Source: Planctomycetota bacterium (GTDB lineage Bacteria; Planctomycetota; Phycisphaerae; FEN-1346). Taken from it: 14,490 nt of DNA. This document shows positions 4,994-11,202 of the stretch, in pieces. Under the pieces are notes generated by a model. That model was not told where the DNA came from. It did not search any database and saw only the letters and a program-made list of their open reading frames with translations. The stretch spans positions 1 to 14,490 of the forward strand of contig JAPLMO010000321.1 in assembly GCA_026386995.1 (NCBI GenBank). The letters run 5' to 3'. The translations under genes and the position numbers were made by a program. The stretch's first letter is position 1; each line of letters starts with the position of its first letter.

Positions 4994-6862
4994 ATGCCCC
5001 ACGACACCTTCGACATCCTGGTCGTCGGCGGCGGCCACGCCGGTTGCGAGGCCGCGCTGGCCGCCGCTCGACTCGGCGCACGGACCGCGCTGGTGACCCT
5101 CCGCGCGAACACCATCGCCCAGATGTCGTGCAACCCGGCCATCGGGGGCCTGGCGAAGGGCCAGATCGTCCGCGAGATCGACGCCATCGGCGGCCAAATG
5201 GCCCGCATCACCGACTCTAGCGCCATCCAGTACCGCCTCCTCAATCGCAGCAAAGGCCCCGCCGTCCGCAGCCCCCGCGCCCAGTGCGACCGCCACGCCT
5301 ACGCCCGCGCGATGCAAGAACTGCTGCGCCGCCGGCCAGGCTTGGCGATCATCGAAGACGTCGCCTGCGAAGTGCTCGTCCAGGGCGACCGCGTCGCCGC
5401 CTTGCGCTGCGAGAGCGGCCGCACACTGGCCGCCAGGGCCGTGATCCTGACGACCGGCACGTTCCTTCGCGGCGTGCTCCACTGCGGCACGAAGATGTGG
5501 CCCGGCGGCCGCATCGACGAGCCGTCGGCCGAGAACCTCTCGGCCGGCCTCGAGCGCCTGGGTCTGCGCATCGGGCGCCTCAAGACCGGCACGCCCCCGC
5601 GCATCGACGGCCGCACACTCGACTACTCGCGCCTCACCGAGCAGCCCGGCGACCCCGAGCCCGTGCGATTCACGTTCGGTTGGCCGATGCCGCTCGACGA
5701 AGAAAAGGGGTCAGACCCCCAACGACCTAAGGGGTCAGACCCCTTTTCTTCTGACCCCTTTTCTTCAGTCTCCTGCTGGATCACCGAGACCACCCCCGAG
5801 GTCCACGACCTCATCCGCGCCAATCTCGACCGCGCCCCGATGTACTCCGGCCAGATCCGCTCCGTCGGCCCGCGCTATTGCCCGAGCCTTGAGACCAAGA
5901 TCGTCCGCTTCGCCGACCGGCCGCGCCACCAGGTCTTTCTTGAGCCCGAAGGCCGCGACACCCACGTCGTCTACTGTAACGGCCTCTCCACGAGTCTGCC
6001 CGAAGACGTGCAGGACGGCATAATCCGCGGCATCCCGGGCCTCGAGCGTGCCGCCATCCTGCGTTACGGCTATGCCATCGAGTACGACTTCGTGCCGCCC
6101 ACGCAGATTCAGGCCACGCTCGAAACCAAGTCCGTCGGCGGCCTCTACTTGGCCGGCCAGATCAACGGCACGAGCGGTTACGAGGAGGCGGCAGGGCAGG
6201 GCCTCTTGGCGGGCATCAATGCTGCGCGAGCGATCCAGGGCCGACCGCCCGTGGTCCTCAGACGCGACCAGGCGTACATCGGCGTCCTCATCGACGACCT
6301 TGTCACAAAGGGGGCCGAGGAACCGTACCGCATGTTCACGAGCCTCGCGGAGCACCGCCTCATCCTGCGGCACGACAACGCTGACCGGCGCCTGACGCCC
6401 ATCGGCCGCGAGGTCGGCCTTGTCTCGGATGTGGCGTGGCAGCGCCTCCAGGAGAAGGAACGCCAGATCGCCGCCGCCCAGGCCGCGCTTCGTGCCGCAC
6501 GCCGCCAGGACCGCACGCTTGAAGACATCCTCCGCCGCCCCGAGGTCACGTGGCAGTCGCTGGCCGCCGAAGTGCTGGCCCTCGCGGCCCTGAAGGTCTC
6601 GCCCGAGGCGTGGGAGCAGGTGGAGATCGAGGCCAAGTACGCCGGCTACCTCGCCCGCCAGGCCGCCCAGATCGCCCGCGCGCGGCAGATGGAGGACCGC
6701 CTCCTTCCCCCCGGCCTCGACTACGCCGCGGTGCCCCACATGAGGAACGAAGCCCGCGAGAAGTTGGCCCGCATCCGCCCCCGTTCCCTCGGCCAGGCCG
6801 CCCGCATCTCGGGCATCGGCCCGGCGGATTTAGCGGTGCTGATGATACACCTCGGCCGCTGA
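4994..6862 (+). CDS. mnmG: MnmG/GidA, tRNA uridine-5-carboxymethylaminomethyl modification enzyme
   Basis: With MnmE and using FAD, NADH and methylene-H4F, MnmG adds the (carboxymethyl)aminomethyl group to U34 of several tRNAs. The 622-residue product carries the FAD-binding GGGHAGCEAA (12-21), NPAIGGLAKG (47-56), the first GidA signature around GPRYCPSLETK (292-302), the second, AGQINGTSGYEEAAGQG (387-403), and the C-terminal helical MnmE/tRNA domain (about 480-622). Length is near the usual 620-630. An ATG at 4994 with a weak upstream GAG/AGG is the only sensible start. Oddly, residues about 236-257 are encoded by a palindromic repeat (5699-5766) and read as S/D/P/F-rich low-complexity sequence where relatives have a short loop. 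All signature motifs on both sides are intact and in frame, so the enzyme is probably functional. Confidence 0.97.
   Translation: MPHDTFDILVVGGGHAGCEAALAAARLGARTALVTLRANTIAQMSCNPAIGGLAKGQIVREIDAIGGQMARITDSSAIQYRLLNRSKGPAVRSPRAQCDRHAYARAMQELLRRRPGLAIIEDVACEVLVQGDRVAALRCESGRTLAARAVILTTGTFLRGVLHCGTKMWPGGRIDEPSAENLSAGLERLGLRIGRLKTGTPPRIDGRTLDYSRLTEQPGDPEPVRFTFGWPMPLDEEKGSDPQRPKGSDPFSSDPFSSVSCWITETTPEVHDLIRANLDRAPMYSGQIRSVGPRYCPSLETKIVRFADRPRHQVFLEPEGRDTHVVYCNGLSTSLPEDVQDGIIRGIPGLERAAILRYGYAIEYDFVPPTQIQATLETKSVGGLYLAGQINGTSGYEEAAGQGLLAGINAARAIQGRPPVVLRRDQAYIGVLIDDLVTKGAEEPYRMFTSLAEHRLILRHDNADRRLTPIGREVGLVSDVAWQRLQEKERQIAAAQAALRAARRQDRTLEDILRRPEVTWQSLAAEVLALAALKVSPEAWEQVEIEAKYAGYLARQAAQIARARQMEDRLLPPGLDYAAVPHMRNEAREKLARIRPRSLGQAARISGIGPADLAVLMIHLGR
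5699..5766. repeat. REP-like palindromic element inside mnmG
   Basis: GAAGAAAAGGGGTCAG at 5699-5714 and its exact reverse complement at 5751-5766 bound the element. Inside are GGGGTCAGACCCC (5707-5719), the 17-nt palindrome AAGGGGTCAGACCCCTT (5729-5745), and a 15-bp tandem duplication (5738-5752 and 5753-5767). The reading frame of mnmG is kept throughout, giving repeated GSDP and SDPFS peptides. It has the same palindrome layout as 3257-3273. Confidence 0.85.
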
Positions 6863-6867
6863 CAAAC

Positions 6868-7050
6868 CCCACGCTCGCCCAGTCGAGTCTTCGACATGCG
6901 TGGGGATGTAGGTAATAAGCCCCGCGCATGCGTGGGGATAAACCATCCCCCGGCAGTGCCGGGGGCTTGTTAAAGACGCCGAATCGCGTTTGGGCGAGTC
7001 GGGCCGAGGGGATTGAGGTAACAAGCCCCACGCATGCGTGGGGATAAACT
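6868..7050. repeat. Cluster of palindromic repeats downstream of mnmG
   Basis: CATGCGTGGGGAT occurs at 6895-6907, 6927-6939 and 7033-7045. Two copies sit in the longer unit AAGCCCC-RCGCATGCGT-GGGGATAAAC (about 6918-6945 and 7023-7050), whose core CCCCACGCATGCGTGGGG is a perfect palindrome in the second. Between them, CCCCCGGCAGTGCCGGGGG (6947-6965) forms a hairpin flanked by the same AAGCCC/TTGTTA edges in opposite orientation. CTCGCCCA (6874-6881) and TGGGCGAG (6991-6998) form a wider inverted repeat. The hairpins may also end the mnmG transcript, but there is no T-run. Confidence 0.65.
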
Positions 7051-7464
7051 GTAAGGCTCCTGCCCCCGTCCCCCGCCGCGACCGACGCCTTGCGATCCTC
7101 TGGCTTGTACCACCGATCAAGGTACTTCAGGAAGAATACATCGCAGTCCGGAAGGAGAGGTGGATTAGCCATGCCCCAGGTTCGTCATTCTGCGTTTCGG
7201 TTCCCGGTTCCCCCTTCTCGTTCCATACGCCGGTTGCCTGCCCATTGGCACGGCATGGGGGAACCTGGGAACGCCCCAGGGTTCCCTTGTTCGCGCCAAG
7301 GAAGGGTGTGCCGACCTCCGGCATCGTGAGAGGGGCGACGGAAAGCCCCCGTCGGTCGCGGGCGGCGCGGCCTGGGGGAGAGGAAAAACCGGAAACATCC
7401 GAAACCATTTTCCTCTGTAAGTCCTGTATTTACAGGCACTTGGCTACTCCCTCCCCCCCCCGAT
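7051..7464. other. Gene-free gap with a long inverted repeat
   Basis: No frame here has a credible start, ribosome-binding site or recognisable protein. The clearest structure is an inverted repeat of about 15 bp, GTTCCCGGTTCCCCC (7200-7214) against GGGGGAACCTGGGAAC (7257-7272), with one extra base in the right arm. A run of nine C residues occurs just before the PEP-CTERM promoter. Confidence 0.5.
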
Positions 7465-7492
7465 TTGACTTTTCCGAAATCTGTGGTATATT
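7465..7492 (+). promoter_or_regulatory. Sigma-70-type promoter for the PEP-CTERM gene
   Basis: TTGACT (7465-7470) and TATATT (7487-7492) are 16 bp apart, one mismatch each from consensus, in a locally AT-rich stretch. The expected start near 7499 gives a leader of about 140 bases before the GTG at 7641. The leader contains the perfect palindrome GCCGGATCCGGC (7562-7573) and further GC-rich pairing, so it may be structured. I could not match it to a known riboswitch. Confidence 0.65.
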
Positions 7493-7640
7493 ACTCTGCG
7501 GAGTTTAGGGGCTGGTTGCCGCACGGTGACGCGGCCTAGATCGTTGGAGACAAGTCTTAAAGCCGGATCCGGCGCGGTGCCGGGGTTGGCCGAGGTTTCT
7601 GGAGCCCTTTTGCCCCTGGGGGACAGAAAGAGAGTGTGTC

Positions 7641-8306
7641 GTGTTTGCAAAACAAATGTTGCTGGTTGTGGCAGTTGTGGCGGTAGGGATGGTGTTCTGT
7701 GCGGGCTCGGCCCAGGCGGCGCTCACCTACGACTTCAACAACGGGTTGCAGGGTTGGACACAGATTTATCCGGCACCACCAGAACTATTGTGGGCATCCT
7801 ATGATGGTTGGGGCTGGATGCCGGACGACGGTCACCTCGGCGATGGGTGGGAAGACAGAAATACACAATTGGGCCGTTCCCCGGTGTTTACCCTGGATGG
7901 CTCGGGAGATCTGACTTTCCAGTTGATCGGCGAGGCATCGCCGCTCGCCGCACCGGACGTGGCCCCTTCCGCGATTCCTGAGACAGCAACAGTTAACGGC
8001 GGTTTTATGGGCGTGGCCCTGCGTGATGTCGCCGCCGACACGTATGTGCTAAGCAAGGGACTAAGCGTTGATAATTTTTCTTCTATCTGGACGGACTTGA
8101 GTTTTACCGCAGCGGAGTTGTTACCCTTTGTCATCCCCGGCAAACAGTACACGCTCGACTTCATCGATTACGATAAGAACCCCGGCGTAGGTGATGCTTG
8201 GGTGATCATGAGCGGGGCATCCATTCCCGGAGTCCCCGAGCCTGCGACGATGGCGCTACTGGCCTTGGGCGGCCTGGGTGTCCTCCTTCGCCGCAAGCGC
8301 AGGTAA
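7641..8306 (+). CDS. PEP-CTERM sorting domain secreted protein
   Basis: This 221-residue exported protein has a Sec signal peptide (about 1-28: short basic start, hydrophobic VVAVVAVGMVF core, cleavage after AQA). The middle, starting DFNNGLQGWTQ, looks like a beta-sandwich of the type found in carbohydrate-binding or surface proteins. The C-terminal sorting signal is VPEPATMALLALGGLG (198-213), then VLL and an RRKRR tail. By family knowledge, exosortase recognises PEP, cleaves and anchors or releases the protein at the envelope. The GTG at 7641 has GAGAG about 7 bases upstream; an ATG at codon 6 is an alternative. The specific ligand or role is unknown. It is monocistronic, with its own promoter (7465-7492) and terminator (8355-8388). 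No exosortase lies in the window. Confidence 0.9.
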   Translation: MFAKQMLLVVAVVAVGMVFCAGSAQAALTYDFNNGLQGWTQIYPAPPELLWASYDGWGWMPDDGHLGDGWEDRNTQLGRSPVFTLDGSGDLTFQLIGEASPLAAPDVAPSAIPETATVNGGFMGVALRDVAADTYVLSKGLSVDNFSSIWTDLSFTAAELLPFVIPGKQYTLDFIDYDKNPGVGDAWVIMSGASIPGVPEPATMALLALGGLGVLLRRKRR

Positions 8307-8354
8307 CGCGAAGACCCCGTCGTTAAGGGGCCGCAACACGTAAAGCAGAAACCG

Positions 8355-8388
8355 AGCGGCGTCCCACCGGGGCGCCGCTTCTTTTCTT
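8355..8388 (+). terminator. Rho-independent terminator after the PEP-CTERM gene
   Basis: A 10-bp stem AGCGGCGTCC (8355-8364) / GGGCGCCGCT (8370-8379), with one G-U pair and a 5-base loop, is followed by TTCTTTTCTT. It lies about 50 bases after the stop codon. Confidence 0.8.
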
Positions 8389-8642
8389 CCCCGGGTCGCG
8401 TCCAGTTCCGGTGACATACACCCTAACTCCAGGTTCAAAGTTTGAGGTTTAAAGTTTCAAGGTCTGTCCGCCTCTGGTGTCTTGGCGTCTTTGCGTGAGA
8501 TCGCCGGCGTTGCTTTTGTCGAGTGTTTCACTCTGCATTCTGCACGGAGTTTATCCGCCTGGGCGGGCACTCTTCACTTCTGTGCATCCCGAACCTCCCC
8601 CCAAAAAGGGGACACCTATGACGCTTGTGAAAGATTTCACGA

Positions 8643-8914
8643 ACGTAAGTGTTTTTGCAAAAGTGCGACTTACGTCAAATGGGACCCCTCAAAAACCGCT
8701 CCGGGAGGCTCAAAACACTATCAAGTTCCGATCAAAAACAGTAAAAAGTGATCAAAAAGGCCCAAGTTTCGTCTTGCCCATCTTAACATTTTATCATGCC
8801 GCCCCCTCTGGCGCTAGCGCCAAGGGGGTTTTTGGCCTTCCGAGGGGGCAAAAAGGGTGTTTTTGGGGGCGCGCCGTGACGTAAGTGTTTCTGCAAAAAT
8901 GCGACTTACGTCAA
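8643..8914. repeat. MITE-like element bounded by two 36-bp palindromic repeats
   Basis: Two near-identical 36-bp sequences lie at 8643-8678 and 8879-8914. Each is itself palindromic, with arms ACGTAAGT and ACTTACGT around a TTTTGCAAAA-type or related core. The outer ends therefore form inverted repeats and the two copies also form direct repeats. The 200 bp between them carry no gene and are AT-rich, with GATCAAAAA occurring twice. This is the layout of a small non-autonomous element or of a solo IS end pair. Confidence 0.55.
8803..8833 (+). terminator. Terminator-like hairpin inside the repeat element
   Basis: TGGCGCTAGCGCCA (8809-8822) is a perfect palindrome. It is extended by CCCC against GGGG through a mismatch and a wobble pair, and is followed by TTTTT (8829-8833). 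It could be a backup terminator for plus-strand transcription, or just part of the surrounding mobile element. Confidence 0.45.
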
Positions 8915-8961
8915 CTGCCAAAATGGCGGGAATCAAAAAACGCCAACAACCCCGCGGCACA

Positions 8962-8985
8962 CTTAGCCGGCGACCTCGGTCGCCG
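8962..8985 (+). repeat. TTTAGC-family hairpin downstream of the DUF1080 gene
   Basis: CTTAGC is followed by the 8-bp stem CGGCGACC (8968-8975) / GGTCGCCG (8978-8985) with a 2-base loop. It lies about 30 bases beyond the DUF1080 stop codon. The family recurs at eight or more other places in the window. Confidence 0.6.
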
Positions 8986-9017
8986 CGCGCCGGCCGGATC
9001 CGGGGAATTCGACCGGC

Positions 9018-9689
9018 TTACTTCTCGGCCTTCGGGGTGACGGGGTCGCTGGGCTTGTCGCCTTCCTTGAGTGGCCGCACGTCGAACCGCTTCACGATGA
9101 TTTTCATGCCCTTCATTTCGTTGCCTGGGTGGACCTGGATGCCGAATCGGCCCTTGGCGAACGACTTGTCGTTGCACTCGCCCATTTTCTTGCCGTTCAA
9201 CCACTGGATGATGTGGTCGCCGTTGGCGTAGATCTGGGCCTCGTTCCAGCCGTCGCGGTTCTCGATGCTCTCGTCGAGGTTGGCGAAGATGAACATCTTG
9301 CCGGGGCAGTAGAGCGTGCCGCTGTAGGCCACGGGATTGGCGTACTTCAGGACGTCAAACTGGTACTGGTCGCGGAACCAGAACCCGCTGTTGGCCGGCC
9401 AGACGACGCGGTAGGTGACGCGGCACTCGAAGTTATCGAACGACTGCTCGGTGAAGAGGTCGCCGCCCTTGCCGTCGGTCTGCGTGCCGACGAGGTAATC
9501 GTCCTCGACCTTCCAGACGGCCGAGCCGTTGGGCTTCCAGCCGGCGAGGTCTTTGCCGCTGAAGAGCGGCGTCCAATCCGCGGCGGGGGCGGCGGGCTTC
9601 TTCTCCTCGGCGGCGGGCGCGAGCGGCACGAGCGCAACCGCAAGGGCGATGGCCGATGCGACCAGCAATGTGTAGTGTAGCGGTTTCAT
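9018..9689 (-). CDS. Exported DUF1080 protein (3-keto-disaccharide hydrolase family)
   Basis: This 223-residue protein has a Sec signal peptide (about 1-27, cleavage near APAAEE). A DUF1080 domain fills residues about 38-207, a concanavalin-like jelly roll with the usual landmarks LFSGKDLAGW (42-51), a FECRVTYRV strand (87-95), NSGFWFR (100-106), WNEAQIYANGDHI (148-160) and GRFGIQVH (180-187). Characterised members hydrolyse 3-keto-glycosides, and many others are known only from planctomycete genomes. The ATG at 9689 has AAAGGA 8 bases upstream. It follows the Gfo/Idh/MocA gene by 51 bases on the same strand, which suggests an oxidise-then-cleave pair acting outside the cytoplasm. The tail is Lys/Pro-rich and unstructured. 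Confidence 0.88.
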   Translation of the reverse strand: MKPLHYTLLVASAIALAVALVPLAPAAEEKKPAAPAADWTPLFSGKDLAGWKPNGSAVWKVEDDYLVGTQTDGKGGDLFTEQSFDNFECRVTYRVVWPANSGFWFRDQYQFDVLKYANPVAYSGTLYCPGKMFIFANLDESIENRDGWNEAQIYANGDHIIQWLNGKKMGECNDKSFAKGRFGIQVHPGNEMKGMKIIVKRFDVRPLKEGDKPSDPVTPKAEK

Positions 9690-9714
9690 GCGGACGGTCC
9701 TTTCGTTTCGATCA

Positions 9715-9745
9715 TCGCCGTACGCGGCGACGGCTGACTGCTAAA
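9715..9745 (-). repeat. TTTAGC-family hairpin between Gfo and DUF1080 genes
   Basis: TCGCCG (9715-9720) and CGGCGA (9725-9730) pair around a TACG loop. On the minus strand the motif ATTTAGCAGTCAGCC precedes the stem, and its TAG is the stop codon of the oxidoreductase gene. Confidence 0.55.
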
Positions 9746-10976
9746 TGCTCCACGGGGCGCGTTTCGGCCGGTCCAGCCAGCGGGCGGCCTCGGCGTCGCC
9801 GATGATTTCTTCCTTCTCGGGATCCCATTTCAGGCGGCGGTTCAGCCAGTAGGCGATGTTCCCGAGGTGGCAGACCGTCGCGGTGCGGTGGGCGACCTCG
9901 ATGTTGCGGAAAGGCTCTTCGCGGGTCTTCACGCAATGGAGGAAATCGCCGATGAGTCCGCCCGTGCCCTTATAGTTCGGAATGTTGATGCTGGGCGCGG
10001 CCTGCTTTTTGGCGTCCTTCCCGCCTTTGCGCTCGGGCAATTCGCCCTTCGTGCCGCGCATCGAGAGGATTCCGCCCCAGCCGCCGCCGTGGTGTATGCG
10101 GATGCCGTTGGCGAAGACGTACGTCAGTTTCGCGTTGTCCTTGCCGTCGGGCGGAATGATCTGGACGGGGCCGGTGTTCTGGAGTTGGCAGCAGAAGAGC
10201 GCCCCGCCGAAGCCGTGAGCGCCCCAGTCGGTCATGCCGCCGCCGGAGTAGTCGCGCCAGGCGCGGAAGTTCAGGCGCTTCGCGTTGAACGGCGCCATCG
10301 GCGCGGGGCCGAGCCAGAGGTTCCAGTCGAGCCCGTCCGGAATCGGTTCGCCCGGCAGGTAGCATTCCTTCGACGGGCCGCCCACGTTCACCCAGACGTC
10401 GGTGACGTTGCCGATGGCGCCGCTACGGACCATTTTGTGGAACCAGTTGTAGTCTTCCCAGACGCGCTGGCTTCCGCCGGAGAAGACGCGTCCGTAGCGT
10501 CGGACGACGTCGGCCATCTTGCGGCCCTCGCGGACGGTCAGGGTCTCGGGCTTCTCGCAGAAGACGTCCTTGCCGTTCTTCATGGCCTCGATCGCGATCG
10601 TGGCGTGCCAGTGGTCGGGCGTGCCGATCAAAAGGATGTCGATATCGCCGCGGCCGGTGATCTCGCGAAAATCGTTGACGGCGGTGCAACTGGAGTTGCC
10701 GTAATTCTTGTCCACCAGCCCCTTGGCGTTGTCGCGATGGCTCTTGACGACGTCGCAGACCGAGACGACCTGGACCTCGCCGAACGAGAGGAACCCGCGC
10801 ATGTCGCCCGTGCCGCGCCCGCCCAGGCCGACGCAGCCCATCGTGCGGCGGTTGCTCGGAGCGGGACGGTTCTGGCCGGCCAGCGAAAACGAGGTGATGA
10901 CGTACGGGGCCGCCGCGGCCGCCAAGGCGCCCTTCAGCAGGTTGCGGCGGGTGACGGCCGAAGTCTTATCGAGCAT
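9741..10976 (-). CDS. Tat-exported Gfo/Idh/MocA family oxidoreductase
   Basis: This 411-residue NAD(P)-dependent sugar oxidoreductase has a twin-arginine signal at residues 9-30 (TRRNLLKGALAAAAAPYVI), so it is exported folded, probably with its cofactor. A Rossmann fold begins with GCVGLGGRGTG (47-57). GTPDHWH (118-124) and the family EKP (141-143) follow, then the C-terminal catalytic domain with DWGAHGFGG (250-258), whose His is a usual catalytic residue. Family members act on myo-inositol, glucose and many glycosides; the substrate here cannot be read from sequence. The partner DUF1080 protein suggests oxidation of a glycoside at C3. The ATG at 10976 has AAAGGA 8 bases upstream, the same arrangement as its partner gene. 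A separate promoter lies at 11017-11044. Confidence 0.92.
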   Translation of the reverse strand: MLDKTSAVTRRNLLKGALAAAAAPYVITSFSLAGQNRPAPSNRRTMGCVGLGGRGTGDMRGFLSFGEVQVVSVCDVVKSHRDNAKGLVDKNYGNSSCTAVNDFREITGRGDIDILLIGTPDHWHATIAIEAMKNGKDVFCEKPETLTVREGRKMADVVRRYGRVFSGGSQRVWEDYNWFHKMVRSGAIGNVTDVWVNVGGPSKECYLPGEPIPDGLDWNLWLGPAPMAPFNAKRLNFRAWRDYSGGGMTDWGAHGFGGALFCCQLQNTGPVQIIPPDGKDNAKLTYVFANGIRIHHGGGWGGILSMRGTKGELPERKGGKDAKKQAAPSINIPNYKGTGGLIGDFLHCVKTREEPFRNIEVAHRTATVCHLGNIAYWLNRRLKWDPEKEEIIGDAEAARWLDRPKRAPWSI

Positions 10977-11016
10977 GGCGCTGGTCCTTTCACTTTAGGC
11001 TGAAATCGGCACTACC

Positions 11017-11044
11017 AATATACAGAACCCCGGCGAGATGTCGA
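11017..11044 (-). promoter_or_regulatory. Sigma-70-type promoter for the Gfo-DUF1080 operon
   Basis: On the minus strand TCGACA (11044-11039) and TATATT (11022-11017) are 16 bp apart, each one mismatch from consensus. The expected start near 11010 leaves a leader of about 34 bases. The geometry and -10 are the same as the PEP-CTERM promoter. This makes the sugar-oxidation pair independent of the folate genes upstream. Confidence 0.6.
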
Positions 11045-11079
11045 TGATTCGCTGAAAACAGCGGCGCCGTGCCGTTTGG

Positions 11080-11102
11080 TTAGCCGCCCATCTTGATGGG
11101 CG
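11080..11102 (+). repeat. TTTAGC-family hairpin
   Basis: TTAGC is followed by the 8-bp stem CGCCCATC (11085-11092) / GATGGGCG (11095-11102) with a TT loop. Its orientation is opposite to the copy at 11173-11200. GTGTTTTT follows, so it could also terminate plus-strand transcription. Confidence 0.55.
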
Positions 11103-11129
11103 CGTGTTTTTGGGGCACGCCACAAAGCA

Positions 11130-11159
11130 CGCGCGGCGGGCAGTTTTGCCCGCCGCGCG
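11130..11159. repeat. 13-bp perfect hairpin downstream of folD
   Basis: CGCGCGGCGGGCA (11130-11142) and TGCCCGCCGCGCG (11147-11159) are perfect complements around a 4-base loop. It lies about 45 bases beyond the folD stop, between two TTTAGC-type hairpins. It has no T-run on the minus strand, so a simple intrinsic terminator is unproven, but it may block or stabilise the folD message. Confidence 0.6.
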
Positions 11160-11172
11160 AAAGGCACGTGTT

Positions 11173-11200
11173 CGTCGCCGTATGCGGCGACGGCTAAACG
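11173..11200 (-). repeat. TTTAGC-family hairpin after folD
   Basis: CGTCGCCG (11173-11180) / CGGCGACG (11185-11192), loop TATG, is followed on the plus strand by GCTAAACG. On the minus strand this reads CGTTTAGC then the stem, directly after the folD stop codon. Confidence 0.7.
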
Positions 11201-11202
11201 GT

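Larger units (their letters stand above)
8389..9017. other. Repeat-rich gap between PEP-CTERM and DUF1080 genes
   Basis: No convincing gene is seen. The gap contains an AT-richer stretch with TTTGAGGTTTAAAGTTT-type repeats (about 8436-8460), a short tandem CTTGGCGT/CTTTGCGT (8481-8496), the paired repeats at 8643-8914, a strong hairpin with a T-run at 8803-8833, and a TTTAGC-family hairpin at 8962-8985. It is where the plus-strand PEP-CTERM unit and the minus-strand operon converge. Confidence 0.6.

Noticed and set aside
6895..7050. CRISPR array of type I-E-like repeats
   Set aside because: Spacings are irregular, one similarly flanked unit is inverted, the unit is a near-perfect palindrome, and no cas gene is in the window. 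It is reported as palindromic repeats instead.
6546..7172. 208-codon minus-strand frame running into mnmG
   Set aside because: Its second half is antisense to mnmG. The first part (from 7172) contains FFLKYLDRWYKPEDRK, which looks protein-like, but I cannot place it in a family; it could be a gene remnant.
7038..7508. 156-codon plus-strand frame in the mnmG/PEP-CTERM gap
   Set aside because: It runs through palindromic repeats and the PEP-CTERM promoter, has no ribosome-binding site, and the protein has no recognisable domain.
8477..8884. 135-codon plus-strand frame in the repeat-rich gap
   Set aside because: It reads through the 36-bp repeats and the hairpin terminator, and the repeats alone explain its VSVFAKVRLTS-like peptide.
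9867..11003. 378-codon plus-strand frame opposite the Gfo/Idh/MocA gene
   Set aside because: It is antisense to a gene with clear family motifs and a Tat signal, and its translation is an Asp/Val/Ala-rich shadow.
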